A DNA stretch of 47,391 nucleotides. Origin: Paenibacillus foliorum. GTDB taxonomy: Bacteria; Bacillota; Bacilli; Paenibacillales; NBRC-103111. Positions 17,071-26,348 of this stretch are shown here, in pieces. The position numbers were made by a program, and so were the translations under genes. The notes below the pieces were generated by a model. It was not told where the DNA came from, did not search any database, and saw nothing but the letters and a program-made list of their open reading frames with translations. The stretch is taken from NCBI RefSeq assembly GCF_013141765.1, contig NZ_WHOD01000059.1:1-47391 (forward strand), read 5' to 3'. Position 1 is the first letter of the stretch. Each line of letters opens with the position of its first letter.

Positions 17071-17814
17071 ATGATAAAACAAACGATTTTATTCGATTTG
17101 GACGATACCTTAATCCATTGCAACAAATATTTCGATATTGTCGTTGAGCAATTCGCCGACCAGATGGAAATGTGGTTTCACACTTATCATATACCGGTTG
17201 CAGAGATCAAGAATAAACAGGCGCAGATCGACTTGGATCGCGTGCTGCAAAGCGGCTTTGCTCCGGATCATTTTCCAGAATCATTCGTTGAAACCTATGA
17301 TTATTTCTCCGATCTGACCGGTAGAATCAAAGATACGGATGAAATCGAACGGCTGATGGAGCTTGGAAGAGGCGTCTATGGACATAGTATTGAGCCTTAT
17401 CCTTTTATGATGGAAACCTTGAACGAGCTTCAGGCCGCTGGACATGTGCTGCATTTATATACGGGCGGAGAACCTATCATACAAATGCGGAAGGTTACCG
17501 AGGCCGGGTTATTGCCGTTTTTTGCTGGTCGAATTCATGTAGCCCGACATAAAACCGTTGATTTTCTCGAAGCGCTTATCGTGGATCAAGGATTAGACCG
17601 GAAATCGACTTGGATGATCGGCAACTCATTGCGGACAGATGTGACACCCGCTTTAAAAGCCGGCATTCATTCTATCTTCATGCCAGCTATTCAGGAATGG
17701 TCGTTTAATAATATAGAAGTAGATGCGGAACCTCAGGGAGCTTACCTTACCTTGACAACGCTCAAAGATATTCCCGAAGCGATACAGCGTTACTACTCAG
17801 ATCCAACTATATAA
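17071..17814 (+). CDS. HAD-superfamily hydrolase
   Basis: 247 residues. The catalytic loop FDLDDTL gives nucleophile D9 and general acid D11; a cap follows, then the conserved Thr in LYTGGE and the acidic motif MIGNSLRTDVTPALKAG. Resembles YjjG/phosphoglycolate-phosphatase-type members; substrate unknown. I start at 17071, where GGAG lies seven bases upstream; 14 upstream codons overlap the bactofilin end and lack a ribosome site. Confidence 0.9.
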   Translation: MIKQTILFDLDDTLIHCNKYFDIVVEQFADQMEMWFHTYHIPVAEIKNKQAQIDLDRVLQSGFAPDHFPESFVETYDYFSDLTGRIKDTDEIERLMELGRGVYGHSIEPYPFMMETLNELQAAGHVLHLYTGGEPIIQMRKVTEAGLLPFFAGRIHVARHKTVDFLEALIVDQGLDRKSTWMIGNSLRTDVTPALKAGIHSIFMPAIQEWSFNNIEVDAEPQGAYLTLTTLKDIPEAIQRYYSDPTI

Positions 17815-18073
17815 ACGAATACTCTGCCTTACCTGACTCACTGACACTCCTTGACTCCTTCATATCTGCTAAAGTCAGAAAGTTAGGTTCGGCAGACAAC
17901 ATCGGAGTCTAGCCAGAAGCAATCGTTACTCTCCATCTCCTTCTGAATATTAAATTTATATTTGCTTATAAAATCCGCTCTATTCCTCCGGCAATCCTGA
18001 TCTCTCCTAACAGTAGCTCCCTCTCCTGTAAGGTGCAACGAAATCTGTTAACCAGCCTGCTTCCTCCAGAAGC
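17815..18073. other. convergent intergenic region
   Basis: No gene. An imperfect inverted repeat (CTGCCTTACCTGACT near 17823 against AGTTAGGTTCGGCAG near 17881) could form a stem with a long loop but lacks a T-tract. Nothing else recognised. Confidence 0.4.
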
Positions 18074-19615
18074 TTAATCGGTCTGCGTCTGCAAGACCTT
18101 AGCCGCTCTCCATTCCGATACGTTGAATGATACCCAGGAGGCTTCCGCCTTGTCCGGCAACCGATCCCTAATGGCCTTCAATGCCTCTTTCGTCCCTTCT
18201 AGTTCGGGATGCTTGCTCTGTAGACTTATCAAATAAGGCACTACCTCGAAGCTCAACGAACCAAGGTAGCTTGTATCTATTTTACCCGTTGTTTCATAGC
18301 GGTTTATATTACTAGAGGCAATGATTCCATCCACCTGAATATAATTCAACAGAACGTAAGAAGCTATCCCTGCAATTAAGTAGGGCTTCATTAAACGGAA
18401 GTGATCTTTTCTCACCTTGATCAGCGCTATTGCAAATAATAGCAGCAAAAATATCATAAATGCGTGGACAAGCACTCTTGTTATGGTATAGCCATAAGCT
18501 TCCTCATACATGGACAAACGGAAATGGGCAGAGCACAGCATGACCCCCGTACATCCAATAAGCATCGCCAACAGCACTCGCAAGAAACGGTCCATCGACG
18601 GAATGGAGCGGTCTACCAAATGCAAGGTAATCATAAGCAGTGTAAAGTTGATTACAGTTACCACTACCAGCTCTGCGAATCCGCGGCGGGCATATTCGGC
18701 ATAGGTCACCCCATCAGGCAATAATGCGGAGCCTCCGGCAAAAAAATACGAAAACTGCACAACTGCAAACAGCACATACACGGCATTCATCATTAATAAT
18801 ATTGTCGCTGCAATGGTAGCATCGATGCGTAATGGCTTATTTGGCCTCGGCGAATGTAGGCTTAAAGCTACTGAGTCGGTTGAATCCCCTTCCCATTCGG
18901 TTCCCGCCTTCACCTGCGGTTTCATTTCTTTAGGACGGAGCAACCCATAGATATAAGCGAATAAAGCTATACTCACGATGGCGATCCAGCCTATTCTGAA
19001 GAGAAACGTTATGATTTCAAAATGTTTCAGCAGCTCCGGCAGCTTAGCTAGCATACGGTCGAACATGGTATCAGCCGAAGCAAGCAGTGAGACTACCAGC
19101 AGCAGAAGCGGCAAAGAAATGGCTATTCCGGCTGAAATTTTCCATATTTGTTGGGAACGGCTTGCATTAATTTTACTCGTTAAAGCCCTCATAGTTATTT
19201 TTACCGGTAGGGGTACATGGCTGAGCGTATGTACAAACACTTGCTCCATTACCGCCATGATAATCCCTTTATCATACCAACGGACAACATTTTTTCGCAT
19301 AACCCATGTTGTGTGAAGGAGAATCAGACACGGAATTACCAATGCATTCAAGATAGCAAACAGGCTATTCGTAAAAGCCGTATAGGTTAATGACAGCAGC
19401 ATTATCGGCACAATCATTAGCAAGGAGGCGTCGAAACGCAGCTCGCTGCGCTCTTTTACCGCCCAGTAGAAGTACATATAGAACACTAGCATAAATAGAG
19501 GATAGGATATGCCCCAGGCTTTTCCGTAGAACAGCATATGATGCAGGCAGCCGCATAGCAGAGCACCTAACAGCAGTAGTTTATCATTCTTTATTACAGA
19601 ATCATGGATGGTCAT
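18074..19615 (-). CDS. DUF4153/DUF4173-type polytopic membrane protein
   Basis: 513 residues with about 12 hydrophobic segments and a charged cytoplasmic loop near residues 225-260. The stretch RLSMYEEAYGYTITRVLVHAFM is the recognisable family core. Function is unknown in the family; roles in envelope signalling or regulation have been proposed without proof. The soluble C-terminus (about 430-513) ends outside the membrane part. A GGAGG lies 12 bases from the ATG. It follows a small gene by 31 bases in the same direction, so the two are probably co-transcribed. Confidence 0.85.
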   Translation of the reverse strand: MTIHDSVIKNDKLLLLGALLCGCLHHMLFYGKAWGISYPLFMLVFYMYFYWAVKERSELRFDASLLMIVPIMLLSLTYTAFTNSLFAILNALVIPCLILLHTTWVMRKNVVRWYDKGIIMAVMEQVFVHTLSHVPLPVKITMRALTSKINASRSQQIWKISAGIAISLPLLLLVVSLLASADTMFDRMLAKLPELLKHFEIITFLFRIGWIAIVSIALFAYIYGLLRPKEMKPQVKAGTEWEGDSTDSVALSLHSPRPNKPLRIDATIAATILLMMNAVYVLFAVVQFSYFFAGGSALLPDGVTYAEYARRGFAELVVVTVINFTLLMITLHLVDRSIPSMDRFLRVLLAMLIGCTGVMLCSAHFRLSMYEEAYGYTITRVLVHAFMIFLLLLFAIALIKVRKDHFRLMKPYLIAGIASYVLLNYIQVDGIIASSNINRYETTGKIDTSYLGSLSFEVVPYLISLQSKHPELEGTKEALKAIRDRLPDKAEASWVSFNVSEWRAAKVLQTQTD

Positions 19616-19646
19616 AATAGATTCTTACCTCCAATTTAAGTTCAAT

Positions 19647-20075
19647 CTAGTGGAACCACTGTCGGGCTAAAAGATGAAGCCGCTCACGAGCACATCGAAT
19701 ATACGGTCCCGCATACATGCGCAGCTCCGTACTTTCCTCAAAAGAAAGAGTGGAAGGATCCGTTAATCTTACCGTGTAGAGCGATAACTGTAATAAACGC
19801 CCGTTGGCTTGTGGATCCCGTTCCATGGAAGCTTGAACGATTTCCCCCTCTGAAGCTAGCAGCCAGTCCTTGGAAGCCGTTATCTCTAATTGATCCAGTG
19901 GGAAATTAGCAGGTGGAAACATTATTTCAAGCTGCAGACTAGCATAAAAAAGCACCATTTGCGCCACAGTTGCCGCATCTTCATCGTCAACGGAACGCTC
20001 AGATTCATTCACAAATTGATCAGCCCAATGTAGCTGAAGCGGGCAAGCTGCCGATTTGATAGGATATCCCTTCAT
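19647..20075 (-). CDS. hypothetical protein upstream of the DUF4153-type gene
   Basis: 142 residues, soluble, no signal peptide; not recognised. Tryptophan- and acid-rich with blocks QLHWADQFVNESERS and LRMYAGPYIRCARERLHLL. The start at 20075 is set by GGAGGGAGCGAAT directly before the ATG; ten upstream codons have no ribosome site. It shares a 164-bp divergent region with the SgrR-like gene at 20240, which contains the 10-bp palindrome GGAAATTTCC (20181-20190). Confidence 0.75.
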   Translation of the reverse strand: MKGYPIKSAACPLQLHWADQFVNESERSVDDEDAATVAQMVLFYASLQLEIMFPPANFPLDQLEITASKDWLLASEGEIVQASMERDPQANGRLLQLSLYTVRLTDPSTLSFEESTELRMYAGPYIRCARERLHLLARQWFH

Positions 20076-20239
20076 ATTCGCTCCCTCCTGTCGTGTAAGT
20101 AACACGCAAGCATTTGGTAGGTTAGGTTCGAATCTTATTGTAGACGATAAAATAGGAATAAAAGATGCAAGTTTATAAATGGAAATTTCCTGTTTTTGAT
20201 TCCAAAAAACGGTTATGCTTATAAAAGTGAGGTGAGCCT

Positions 20240-22072
20240 ATGAAACTGGAGAGTCACTATATACGATTGAGGGAAAAGCTGCCGCATGTCGGAGAGCGCC
20301 AGGAATATGAATTAATGCTGGATGATATGGCTGCGATCTTGGATTGTACCCATCGCAATGTAGCTATGATACTAAGCAAAATGGATAAGCAGGGCTGGCT
20401 GCAGTGGCTGCCCAAACGAGGACGCGGTAATAAATCAACCCTTATATTTCTTACTCCTGCTGAGGATGTGATCCTGCTGCTGGCTAAGGAACTAGTGGAG
20501 CGAAAGGATCTTCGCGGAGCTTTGGAGCAGATGAATGTTTCATCTATTCCCGAAACTTTGAAGGAGCATTTCCACAGCTGGCTGAACGGCTATTTTGGAT
20601 ACAGCAGCGAGCTGCGTGACAGCAAGCGGTTCGACACGCTGCGCTTCCCTCTGACCCAGCCCATTCTTACGCTTGACCCCGCGTTTACGAATTTCTCAGC
20701 AGAAAGCCATCTTGTGAACCAGCTGTTTGACAGTCTGGTCCGATATAACCGACTTACACAGACGGTGGAGCCGCATCTGGCTCATGCATGGGAAGCTGAT
20801 GCGACTAGAACATCGTGGACTTTTTATTTGCGTAAAGGCGTCTTATTCCATCACGGTAAAGAATTGTCTGCAGAGGATATCCGCTTTACATTAGAGAGGC
20901 TTAAGCAATCCTCCGCACGGTCCTTGTACCGTTGGGTCTATAAGCAGATTGAGCGGATTGACATCAGCGATCCACTTACTTTAACGGTGCACTTATCGGA
21001 GCCGAACGAACTGTTTACGCAATTTATGAGCACCAACCGCGCCTCCATCATCCCCATCGATGCCTACAAGCAAGGTGGAGAGGAGGCGTTCGCCCAATCT
21101 CCTATCGGTACAGGTCCATTCAAGCTAACCTATCATGATACATCCATGTGTGTGCTTGATGCTTTCCCGGCTTACTTCCAAGGGAGAGCTCATCTTGATC
21201 GCGTGGAATTATGGCATGTGCCGGACATGCAGGAGCAAGACCGCTTTCGTACCCTTGAAAGCTTCCAAATCATCCACAATTACCGGATGCCAGGCGAAGC
21301 CGAAAGCACCTGGCAGCAAGTACAGCAGCAGGGATCAACCTGCAAATTTGTAACCGTCAATTTGCGAAAGCATGGACCGCTGAAGGATCCGGCAGTTCGC
21401 AAAGCTATCTGTGGAGCTATAGAACAGCGACGGATGCTGGAGCTGCTTGATGGCGATGCCGTTTATGCAGCGGACAGCTTCATCCGACACACGGCTGTTC
21501 AGCCTCCGGTGCTGGAGCTCACTCACTTGCGCGAACGCATCAAGCAATCCGGCTATGCCGGTGAGCGGCTGGTCTTGTGCACCATTCCGCACTATGAGCG
21601 GGATGCTCTGCTGGTGCAGACCCTTCTGCGTGAGGCAGGTGTAACGAGTGAGGTTGTTCTGCTACCCATGGAGGAATTCAAAGGGGATCGGCGGCTGGAG
21701 GCTGACTTGCTGCTATTCTCGATCATGCTCGATAACGACATTGAGCTCCGCCTCATCGACCTGTTCAAGAGCATGCAGCATCATCTAGAGCCTGATTGCA
21801 AATCAGCTGTAGAGCAGTTTATTGGCGCTGCACTGCGGGAGCCGCATCGCGACGGTCGAGCTGGCTTGCTGCAAAGCATAGAAAGACGGCTCTGCGACGA
21901 GCATGTCCTTCACTATTTATATTTTAAAAGGCTTAAAACAACCTACCACGCTTCAGTAAAAGGCATTTCGCTGGATTCACTCGACTGGGTGCAATTCAAA
22001 AACATCTGGTTCAAGCCATATTCAGAGCCCTTCGCGAATAGAGTATACAATCACTCATCCCGAAGGGAATGA
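20240..22072 (+). CDS. SgrR-like regulator: HTH plus extracytoplasmic-solute-binding domain
   Basis: 610 residues. An N-terminal winged-helix (SgrR_N) region (1-110; MAAILDCTHRNVAMILSKM then PKRGRGNKSTL) is followed by an ABC-type family 5 solute-binding fold (about 150-590; WTFYLRKGVLFHHGKELSAEDIRF). There is no signal peptide, so it is cytoplasmic and senses a ligand while binding DNA, as E. coli SgrR does. Ligand unknown. A paralogue lies at 36613. AGGTGAG before the ATG. The gene behind it starts four bases later. Confidence 0.9.
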   Translation: MKLESHYIRLREKLPHVGERQEYELMLDDMAAILDCTHRNVAMILSKMDKQGWLQWLPKRGRGNKSTLIFLTPAEDVILLLAKELVERKDLRGALEQMNVSSIPETLKEHFHSWLNGYFGYSSELRDSKRFDTLRFPLTQPILTLDPAFTNFSAESHLVNQLFDSLVRYNRLTQTVEPHLAHAWEADATRTSWTFYLRKGVLFHHGKELSAEDIRFTLERLKQSSARSLYRWVYKQIERIDISDPLTLTVHLSEPNELFTQFMSTNRASIIPIDAYKQGGEEAFAQSPIGTGPFKLTYHDTSMCVLDAFPAYFQGRAHLDRVELWHVPDMQEQDRFRTLESFQIIHNYRMPGEAESTWQQVQQQGSTCKFVTVNLRKHGPLKDPAVRKAICGAIEQRRMLELLDGDAVYAADSFIRHTAVQPPVLELTHLRERIKQSGYAGERLVLCTIPHYERDALLVQTLLREAGVTSEVVLLPMEEFKGDRRLEADLLLFSIMLDNDIELRLIDLFKSMQHHLEPDCKSAVEQFIGAALREPHRDGRAGLLQSIERRLCDEHVLHYLYFKRLKTTYHASVKGISLDSLDWVQFKNIWFKPYSEPFANRVYNHSSRRE

Positions 22073-22076
22073 TTTC

Positions 22077-22568
22077 ATGGCAAGGAAAACGCACCCTCTA
22101 TTGTACCGTGACGAGAAATACGGATTTACCCTGACCTTCCCCCGCTGGTGGAAGCCCTATACCGTCATAAAAAAACAAAAGTACGACAAGGACACCGAAT
22201 ACGAGCTGCATTTCCGATTCAAATATAAGGGAAAGATCTATGACGATATCTTTGCCCTGCTCGTGTACAAGATGACGCGAAAGGAATGGATCAAGCAAGG
22301 CTACGAGGATTCGCCCTTAAGCTTTCTTGCCGAGTCGGATAGCCATGTATTCGCCTACATAACTCCGGAAGAGCTTCCCGAAGCATTTGTCGACCCCAAA
22401 TCCGGCGATTATAATTATAAAAAGTATGGAAATGCGATCCGTTTGTTGAAACGAATGGTCAATCAGGAAGTCCCTCGCATCGTAAAAACGTTGCATTTTT
22501 CAAATACTGCAAACACGATACGCTCCGTTCCGCTTCGCTCGAAGAAGGTATGGCCTTTGGGGTGTTAA
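22077..22568 (+). CDS. hypothetical protein behind the SgrR-like gene
   Basis: 163 residues, basic, no signal peptide. The beginning, LYRDEKYGFTLTFPRWWKPYT, resembles PsbP/DUF1795-like folds that often follow a lipoprotein leader; here the leader is missing. Not assigned. It starts four bases after the regulator stop, so it is co-transcribed. The last 20 residues are of different character and may be a random extension. Confidence 0.7.
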   Translation: MARKTHPLLYRDEKYGFTLTFPRWWKPYTVIKKQKYDKDTEYELHFRFKYKGKIYDDIFALLVYKMTRKEWIKQGYEDSPLSFLAESDSHVFAYITPEELPEAFVDPKSGDYNYKKYGNAIRLLKRMVNQEVPRIVKTLHFSNTANTIRSVPLRSKKVWPLGC

Positions 22569-22701
22569 ATCGGGTGGATAGTCTTCACACTGGACGATCG
22601 TTTTCTGGGACCCCCTACGTTTATGCATCTTGTAGGGATGGATGTGAGATAGGGATCTAGGATTTGGATTCTGGAATTGGGGTTTGCCTACCGCCATGTA
22701 C

Positions 22702-22740
22702 CGCCGCAGCTCGCGCGAGGGATTCGCGTGCGTTGCGGCG
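22702..22740. other. GC-rich palindrome
   Basis: CGCCGCA (22702-22708) and TGCGGCG (22734-22740) are perfect inverted arms around an interior that itself contains two CGCG boxes. It lies in the 250-base gap between two convergent genes and lacks a T-tract; it may help end transcription from the left. Confidence 0.4.
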
Positions 22741-22770
22741 TTGCGTTATAGGGGTTCAATCTATTCAATT

Positions 22771-22796
22771 AAAAAAAGCCCCGCTAATCGCGAGGC
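22771..22796 (-). terminator. terminator of sinR
   Basis: GCCCCGC (22778-22784) pairs with GCGAGGC (22790-22796), with one G-U pair, and read leftward is followed by seven T residues. It lies 24 bases after the sinR stop. Confidence 0.8.
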
Positions 22797-22820
22797 ATAC
22801 AGTTTCGCTATGACAGCATC

Positions 22821-23156
22821 TTACTTCTGCTGATCTTTGCGCCACTTATTATATTCCAAAAACTCTAGAAACTGCGCCTTGCTCACACCGGAAGCCATAG
22901 CTTCATGAACAAGCTTCATCCATTCCTCATCTAATTCCGTTTGTTCCGTTTGAGCTACAGGTTTATTTTGTAAAAATGATTCTATAGGTACATCAAGTAC
23001 AGCGCATATTTTTTCCAAAAATTGAATAGATGGATTCGACTGGATATCTCGTTCAATCGAACTCAAATAGGACTTGGCTACCCCGGCCTTCTGGGCCAGA
23101 TCTGTTAGGGTGAGTCCTTTTGCAAGTCGCAATTGCTTCACGCGTTTGCCTATCAT
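22821..23156 (-). CDS. sinR: SinR-type transcriptional regulator
   Basis: 111 residues. The HTH_3 domain (5-60) carries KAGVAKSYLSSIERDIQSNP, almost the B. subtilis SinR recognition region, then IQFLEKICAVLDVPIESFL. The C-terminal dimerisation part (74-105, DEEWMKLVHEAMASGVSK) matches SinR's tetramerisation/SinI-binding helices. SinR represses biofilm matrix genes and is antagonised by SinI. No sinI is adjacent in this window, and no matrix genes are close. ATG with a weak upstream site; own terminator downstream. Confidence 0.92.
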   Translation of the reverse strand: MIGKRVKQLRLAKGLTLTDLAQKAGVAKSYLSSIERDIQSNPSIQFLEKICAVLDVPIESFLQNKPVAQTEQTELDEEWMKLVHEAMASGVSKAQFLEFLEYNKWRKDQQK

Positions 23157-23276
23157 GGTTGCTACCCCTTTTTCCTGTCCGACGTCATTATTTCTATTTT
23201 AGCAAATATTCAGGGGTTATGGATAAGTAATTGTAAAAATTATTTTATGTAAACATTTCAATTGGATGAAATTAAA

Positions 23277-23314
23277 AAACACTGCCCCGAGCCAATAAGC
23301 TCTGAACAGTGTTT
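23277..23314 (-). terminator. terminator of the DUF4870 gene
   Basis: AAACACTG (23277-23284) pairs with CAGTGTTT (23307-23314), with an inner GAGC/GCTC stem. Leftward it runs into TTTTTTAATT. Confidence 0.8.
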
Positions 23315-23331
23315 CTATACGCTTTTTTTAA

Positions 23332-23655
23332 TTACTTAACCAAACGAATAGTAAGCGGGTAACGGTACATTTCGCCATTGTTAGCCTTAATCGTTGCAAT
23401 AATAGCGAATACTACCATAAACACGCCAACAGCCGGTAAAAGAATAAATCCAATCAGAACCATTGTTAGCAAGCCCGAAATAAAAGAGTAAATTAGAATT
23501 GAAATTTGAAAATTCAGCGATTCCTTCGCGTGCTCAGCCACATATTGAGATTGGTCCTTCTTTATCAACCAGATGATGAGTGGGGCCAGAATACCAACCA
23601 CAATACATAAAATATGGGATAATAATGCCATTGTTCTTTCATCACTTGTAACCAT
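23332..23655 (-). CDS. DUF4870 (Tic20-like) membrane protein
   Basis: 107 residues with three to four hydrophobic segments. Typical DUF4870 pattern: SDERTMALLSHILCIVVG, then IKKDQSQYVAEHAKESLNFQ, then a C-terminal pair of helices. Function unknown; in bacilli such proteins are often small envelope-stress or housekeeping membrane proteins. I start at the MVTSDER ATG, six bases after CAGGAGGTG; fourteen upstream codons have no ribosome site. Single-gene unit with its own terminator. Confidence 0.88.
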   Translation of the reverse strand: MVTSDERTMALLSHILCIVVGILAPLIIWLIKKDQSQYVAEHAKESLNFQISILIYSFISGLLTMVLIGFILLPAVGVFMVVFAIIATIKANNGEMYRYPLTIRLVK

Positions 23656-23880
23656 TTCAACACCTCCTGAAAGTTGTATTTCACCATTTAGGCACATTTA
23701 TACAATAGTATATCAGAGTCAATTGGCAGTGAGAACAACTTTTTACAAAAATGTGACAAATTCCACAAAAGAGCTTGAGAAGGAATCGCTGTGACGATCG
23801 AGTTGATCTTCTTCTATTATAAAGAAATACGCCTTGCGGCGTCCTTAGTGTACAATTTACGTTTGTGCGTTTTGGAGGAC

Positions 23881-23995
23881 ATGGATGTGGGATTACAGCC
23901 GCTGTTGAAGTCGTGTTCCCTTGAATTTATGGCTTGCAGCGGTGGGAACACGAGCTTCAAAGGCGGACGCTGTCGCTCCTCCACCCCACATCCAT
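23881..23995. other. long imperfect stem-loop, possible structured RNA
   Basis: Outer arms ATGGATGTGGG (23881-23891) and CCCACATCCAT (23985-23995) are perfect. Inner arms of 14 bases (23907-23920 and 23944-23958) pair with one bulge, GTGTTCCC against GGGAACAC, around a 23-base loop. Part of repeat copy 2. Transcription is not shown by the sequence. Confidence 0.5.
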
Positions 23996-24181
23996 GCCCT
24001 CTTTGTTCTACTCCTTGCTTTCTGCTACTTCTTTCTTTATTGCTCCTAACCTATCACCCAGTTGTTCCTAGATCTCTTTGAACGGAACTAAAAGTTCCGT
24101 TATTCTCTCCAACGCCTCCCATTCAGGGACGTAGCGGAAGCCGGACTTCCTTTAACCAGGCGAATAGGAGTCCTTTACACA

Positions 24182-24230
24182 AAAAACAGAGAAATAACGG
24201 AACAAACTATTCCGTTATTTCTCTGTTTTT
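24182..24230. repeat. perfect 21-bp-arm hairpin
   Basis: Left arm 24182-24202, loop 24203-24209, right arm 24210-24230. Core ATAACGGAA/TTCCGTTAT flanked by ACAGAG/CTCTGT, with A/T tails that would also allow bidirectional termination. The counterpart in copy 1 is 4952-5007. Confidence 0.8.
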
Positions 24231-24494
24231 ATGCTTTTTTAGGAGATAGCGGAAATTCTACTTCCGCTATCTCCTTCGCTCACTTGGAAGCCAGGCTACA
24301 CATCGGACAATCGATGCCCCTCGGGCACTACGATCGACACGTAGGTTACCGCACCTGAGCAACACCTCATTTTGCAAGCTCAAGGATATGGTTGGGGTTG
24401 ATCGCTCATCAAAAAATATTTGTTTCAATTACGTTTGAGTCCATACCTCTACCTTACCAAAAATTTAGTAAGCTTTGCTCACCACAAACCCAAA

Positions 24495-24550
24495 AACATA
24501 TAAATTCTTATATGTTAAAAAAGCACATACCCGTTGGTATGTGCTTTTTT
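24495..24550 (-). terminator. tandem hairpins downstream of gltD
   Basis: A perfect 15-bp stem (24517-24531 with 24536-24550, AAAAAAGCACATACC arm) with T-tract both ways, followed leftward by a second perfect hairpin AACATATAA/TTATATGTT (24495-24516). The first starts 20 bases after the gltD stop. Confidence 0.88.
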
Positions 24551-24569
24551 ATTTGCTCGCGGGAAGCTC

Positions 24570-26054
24570 TTATGGCAAATTCGAAGAACCCATTAAATAA
24601 CGGTCGCATTCACGGGCCGCTTCACGACCTTCATTGATAGCCCATACCACAAGACTTTGCCCACGGCGCATGTCGCCTGCAGCAAATACACCTTGTACAT
24701 TAGTCGCATATTTTCCGTAATCCGCTTTGGCATTGGAACGTTCATCCTTCTCCACGCCCAACTGATCCAGAACAGTGTTTTCCGGTCCCATGAAGCCCAT
24801 GGCAAGCATAACCAATTGAGCAGGGTATACCTTCTCACTACCCGGAACCTCCACAGGAACGAAGCGGCCATGATCATCCTTCTTCCATTCTATTAGCACG
24901 GTGTGAAGCTCCTTCACATGACCGTTCTCATCACCAACAAATTTCTTGGTATTAATTAAATAATGGCGAGGGTCCTGACCCTGCAGCGCAGCAGCCTCCT
25001 CTTGACCATAATCGACCTTAAGCACCTTAGGCCATTCTGGCCACGGGTTGTTAGGTTGACGCGTCTCCGGTGATTTCGGCATAATCTCGAATTGAGTTAC
25101 GCTCTTGCATTTATGACGAATGGAGGTGCCTACACAGTCTGTACCCGTATCTCCGCCACCAATAACAATAACATCCTTGCCTGCGGCTGAAATGAATTGA
25201 CCGTCCTGATGTTGGGAGTCCAATAGGCTCTTAGTGTTCTTAGAGAGGAATTCCATCGCCAGATGAACGCCCTTCAGCTCACGTCCTTCAATATTGAGGT
25301 CGCGCCCTTTGGTTGCTCCACCGCATAACATGATAGCATCGAACTCTTCCTTCAGCTGAGCAGCTGGAATATCTTTACCAATCTCAGTGCTTGTCACAAA
25401 AGTAACGCCCTCCGCGGTGAGAAGGTCCACTCGGCGCTGGACATATTTCTTATCCAGCTTCATATTTGGAATTCCATACATCATCAACCCGCCGATACGA
25501 TCCGCACGCTCGTAAACCGTCACGGTATGACCGGCTTTATTAAGCTGCGCTGCGCAAGCAAGCCCAGACGGTCCTGAACCGATAACCGCTACCTTCTTAC
25601 CGGTACGAACCGCTGGAGGCTCTGGTACAACCCAACCTTCAGCATAACCTCGATCGATGATCGATTTCTCTATATTTTTAATCGTCACTGGGGCTCCGCT
25701 CAAGCCCACAGTACAGGAACCTTCACAAGGTGCCGGACAGACGCGCCCTGTAAACTCAGGGAAATTATTGGTTGCATGAAGACGATCCAAGGCTTCGCGC
25801 CAGCGCCCCTGGTAAACCAGATCATTCCATTCAGGAATGAGATTATTGACTGGACAGCCAGCCGCCATACCACTGATCAGCTTACCTGTATGGCAGAACG
25901 GAATTCCGCAATCCATACAACGTCCTCCCTGTGTCTGAAGCTTATCCTCAGACAACGGAGTGCTGAATTCATTCCAATGACTAATACGCATTAAGGGAGC
26001 CGCTTCACTTGGAATTTCACGCTCATAATCGATAAAGCCTGTTGGATTACCCAT
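24570..26054 (-). CDS. gltD: glutamate synthase (NADPH) small subunit
   Basis: Supplies electrons from NADPH through FAD and Fe-S clusters to GltB. N-terminal cysteine motifs for the 4Fe-4S clusters ([25 protein letters not shown]), an FAD-binding [10 protein letters not shown] near residue 160, and an NADPH-binding GGGDTGTDC near 300; C-terminal FAD segment [14 protein letters not shown]. 494 residues, full length. AGGAGG precedes the ATG. It lies downstream of gltB in the same direction, but with 294 bases between them, where operons normally have a short gap. Confidence 0.96.
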   Translation of the reverse strand: MGNPTGFIDYEREIPSEAAPLMRISHWNEFSTPLSEDKLQTQGGRCMDCGIPFCHTGKLISGMAAGCPVNNLIPEWNDLVYQGRWREALDRLHATNNFPEFTGRVCPAPCEGSCTVGLSGAPVTIKNIEKSIIDRGYAEGWVVPEPPAVRTGKKVAVIGSGPSGLACAAQLNKAGHTVTVYERADRIGGLMMYGIPNMKLDKKYVQRRVDLLTAEGVTFVTSTEIGKDIPAAQLKEEFDAIMLCGGATKGRDLNIEGRELKGVHLAMEFLSKNTKSLLDSQHQDGQFISAAGKDVIVIGGGDTGTDCVGTSIRHKCKSVTQFEIMPKSPETRQPNNPWPEWPKVLKVDYGQEEAAALQGQDPRHYLINTKKFVGDENGHVKELHTVLIEWKKDDHGRFVPVEVPGSEKVYPAQLVMLAMGFMGPENTVLDQLGVEKDERSNAKADYGKYATNVQGVFAAGDMRRGQSLVVWAINEGREAARECDRYLMGSSNLP

Positions 26055-26281
26055 AATTTCCGCCTCCTGCGCATAATGTAAACGCTTTATTTATGTATAT
26101 ATAAAAGGCTTATACAGGTTTCGCACGAAAAGGAATAGTGAAGTGTGGTCCATTATCAATTACATACCGCTTTTTTAATTGCGGTTAGAGATAGAGGAGA
26201 CTGACTGCAGCTGTTTTCTTTTTCAAATGCATGACATGTATAAGCCCTTTAAATCGTAAAGCTATATTAGTGCGTATTCAA

Positions 26282-26347
26282 GATTCGATGTCAAGTAAGC
26301 TTCCTTGGAAACTTCGTGATCAAAAGGAGGCTTCGTGATCAACCTCT
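26282..26347 (+). repeat. partial dispersed repeat between gltB and gltD
   Basis: This 66-bp piece matches the reverse complement of 43561-43624 at roughly 80%, starting GATTCGATGTC and ending CAACCTCT. It begins two bases beyond the gltB stop. Read leftward it forms AAAAGAGG...CCTCCTTTT, a stem-loop that could weaken or end transcription between gltB and gltD. The rest of the 294-base gap shows nothing I recognise. Confidence 0.65.
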
Positions 26348-26348
26348 T

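Larger units (their letters stand above)
23837..24275. repeat. composite palindromic repeat, copy 2
   Basis: The 870 bases between gltD and the DUF4870 gene contain no gene. A 34-bp block (23837-23870) matches 4563-4596 at 30 positions. A long stem-loop follows (23881-23995), then a palindromic array: AACGGAACT/AGTTCCGTT near 24077-24097, a perfect 21-bp-arm hairpin at 24182-24230, and a perfect 14-bp-arm hairpin at 24241-24275 (AGGAGATAGCGGAA). Cores share the ATARCGGAA/TTCCGYTAT motif with copy 1. Confidence 0.65.

Noticed and set aside
20196..20225. Promoter TTGATT-18-TATAAA for the SgrR-like gene
   Set aside because: The start would fall about eight bases before the ATG and remove the ribosome site.
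22569..22760. Possible small RNA in the sinR downstream gap
   Set aside because: Only a GC-rich palindrome and a short CCCTAC/GTAGGG stem are visible; no promoter or terminator pair to support an RNA gene.
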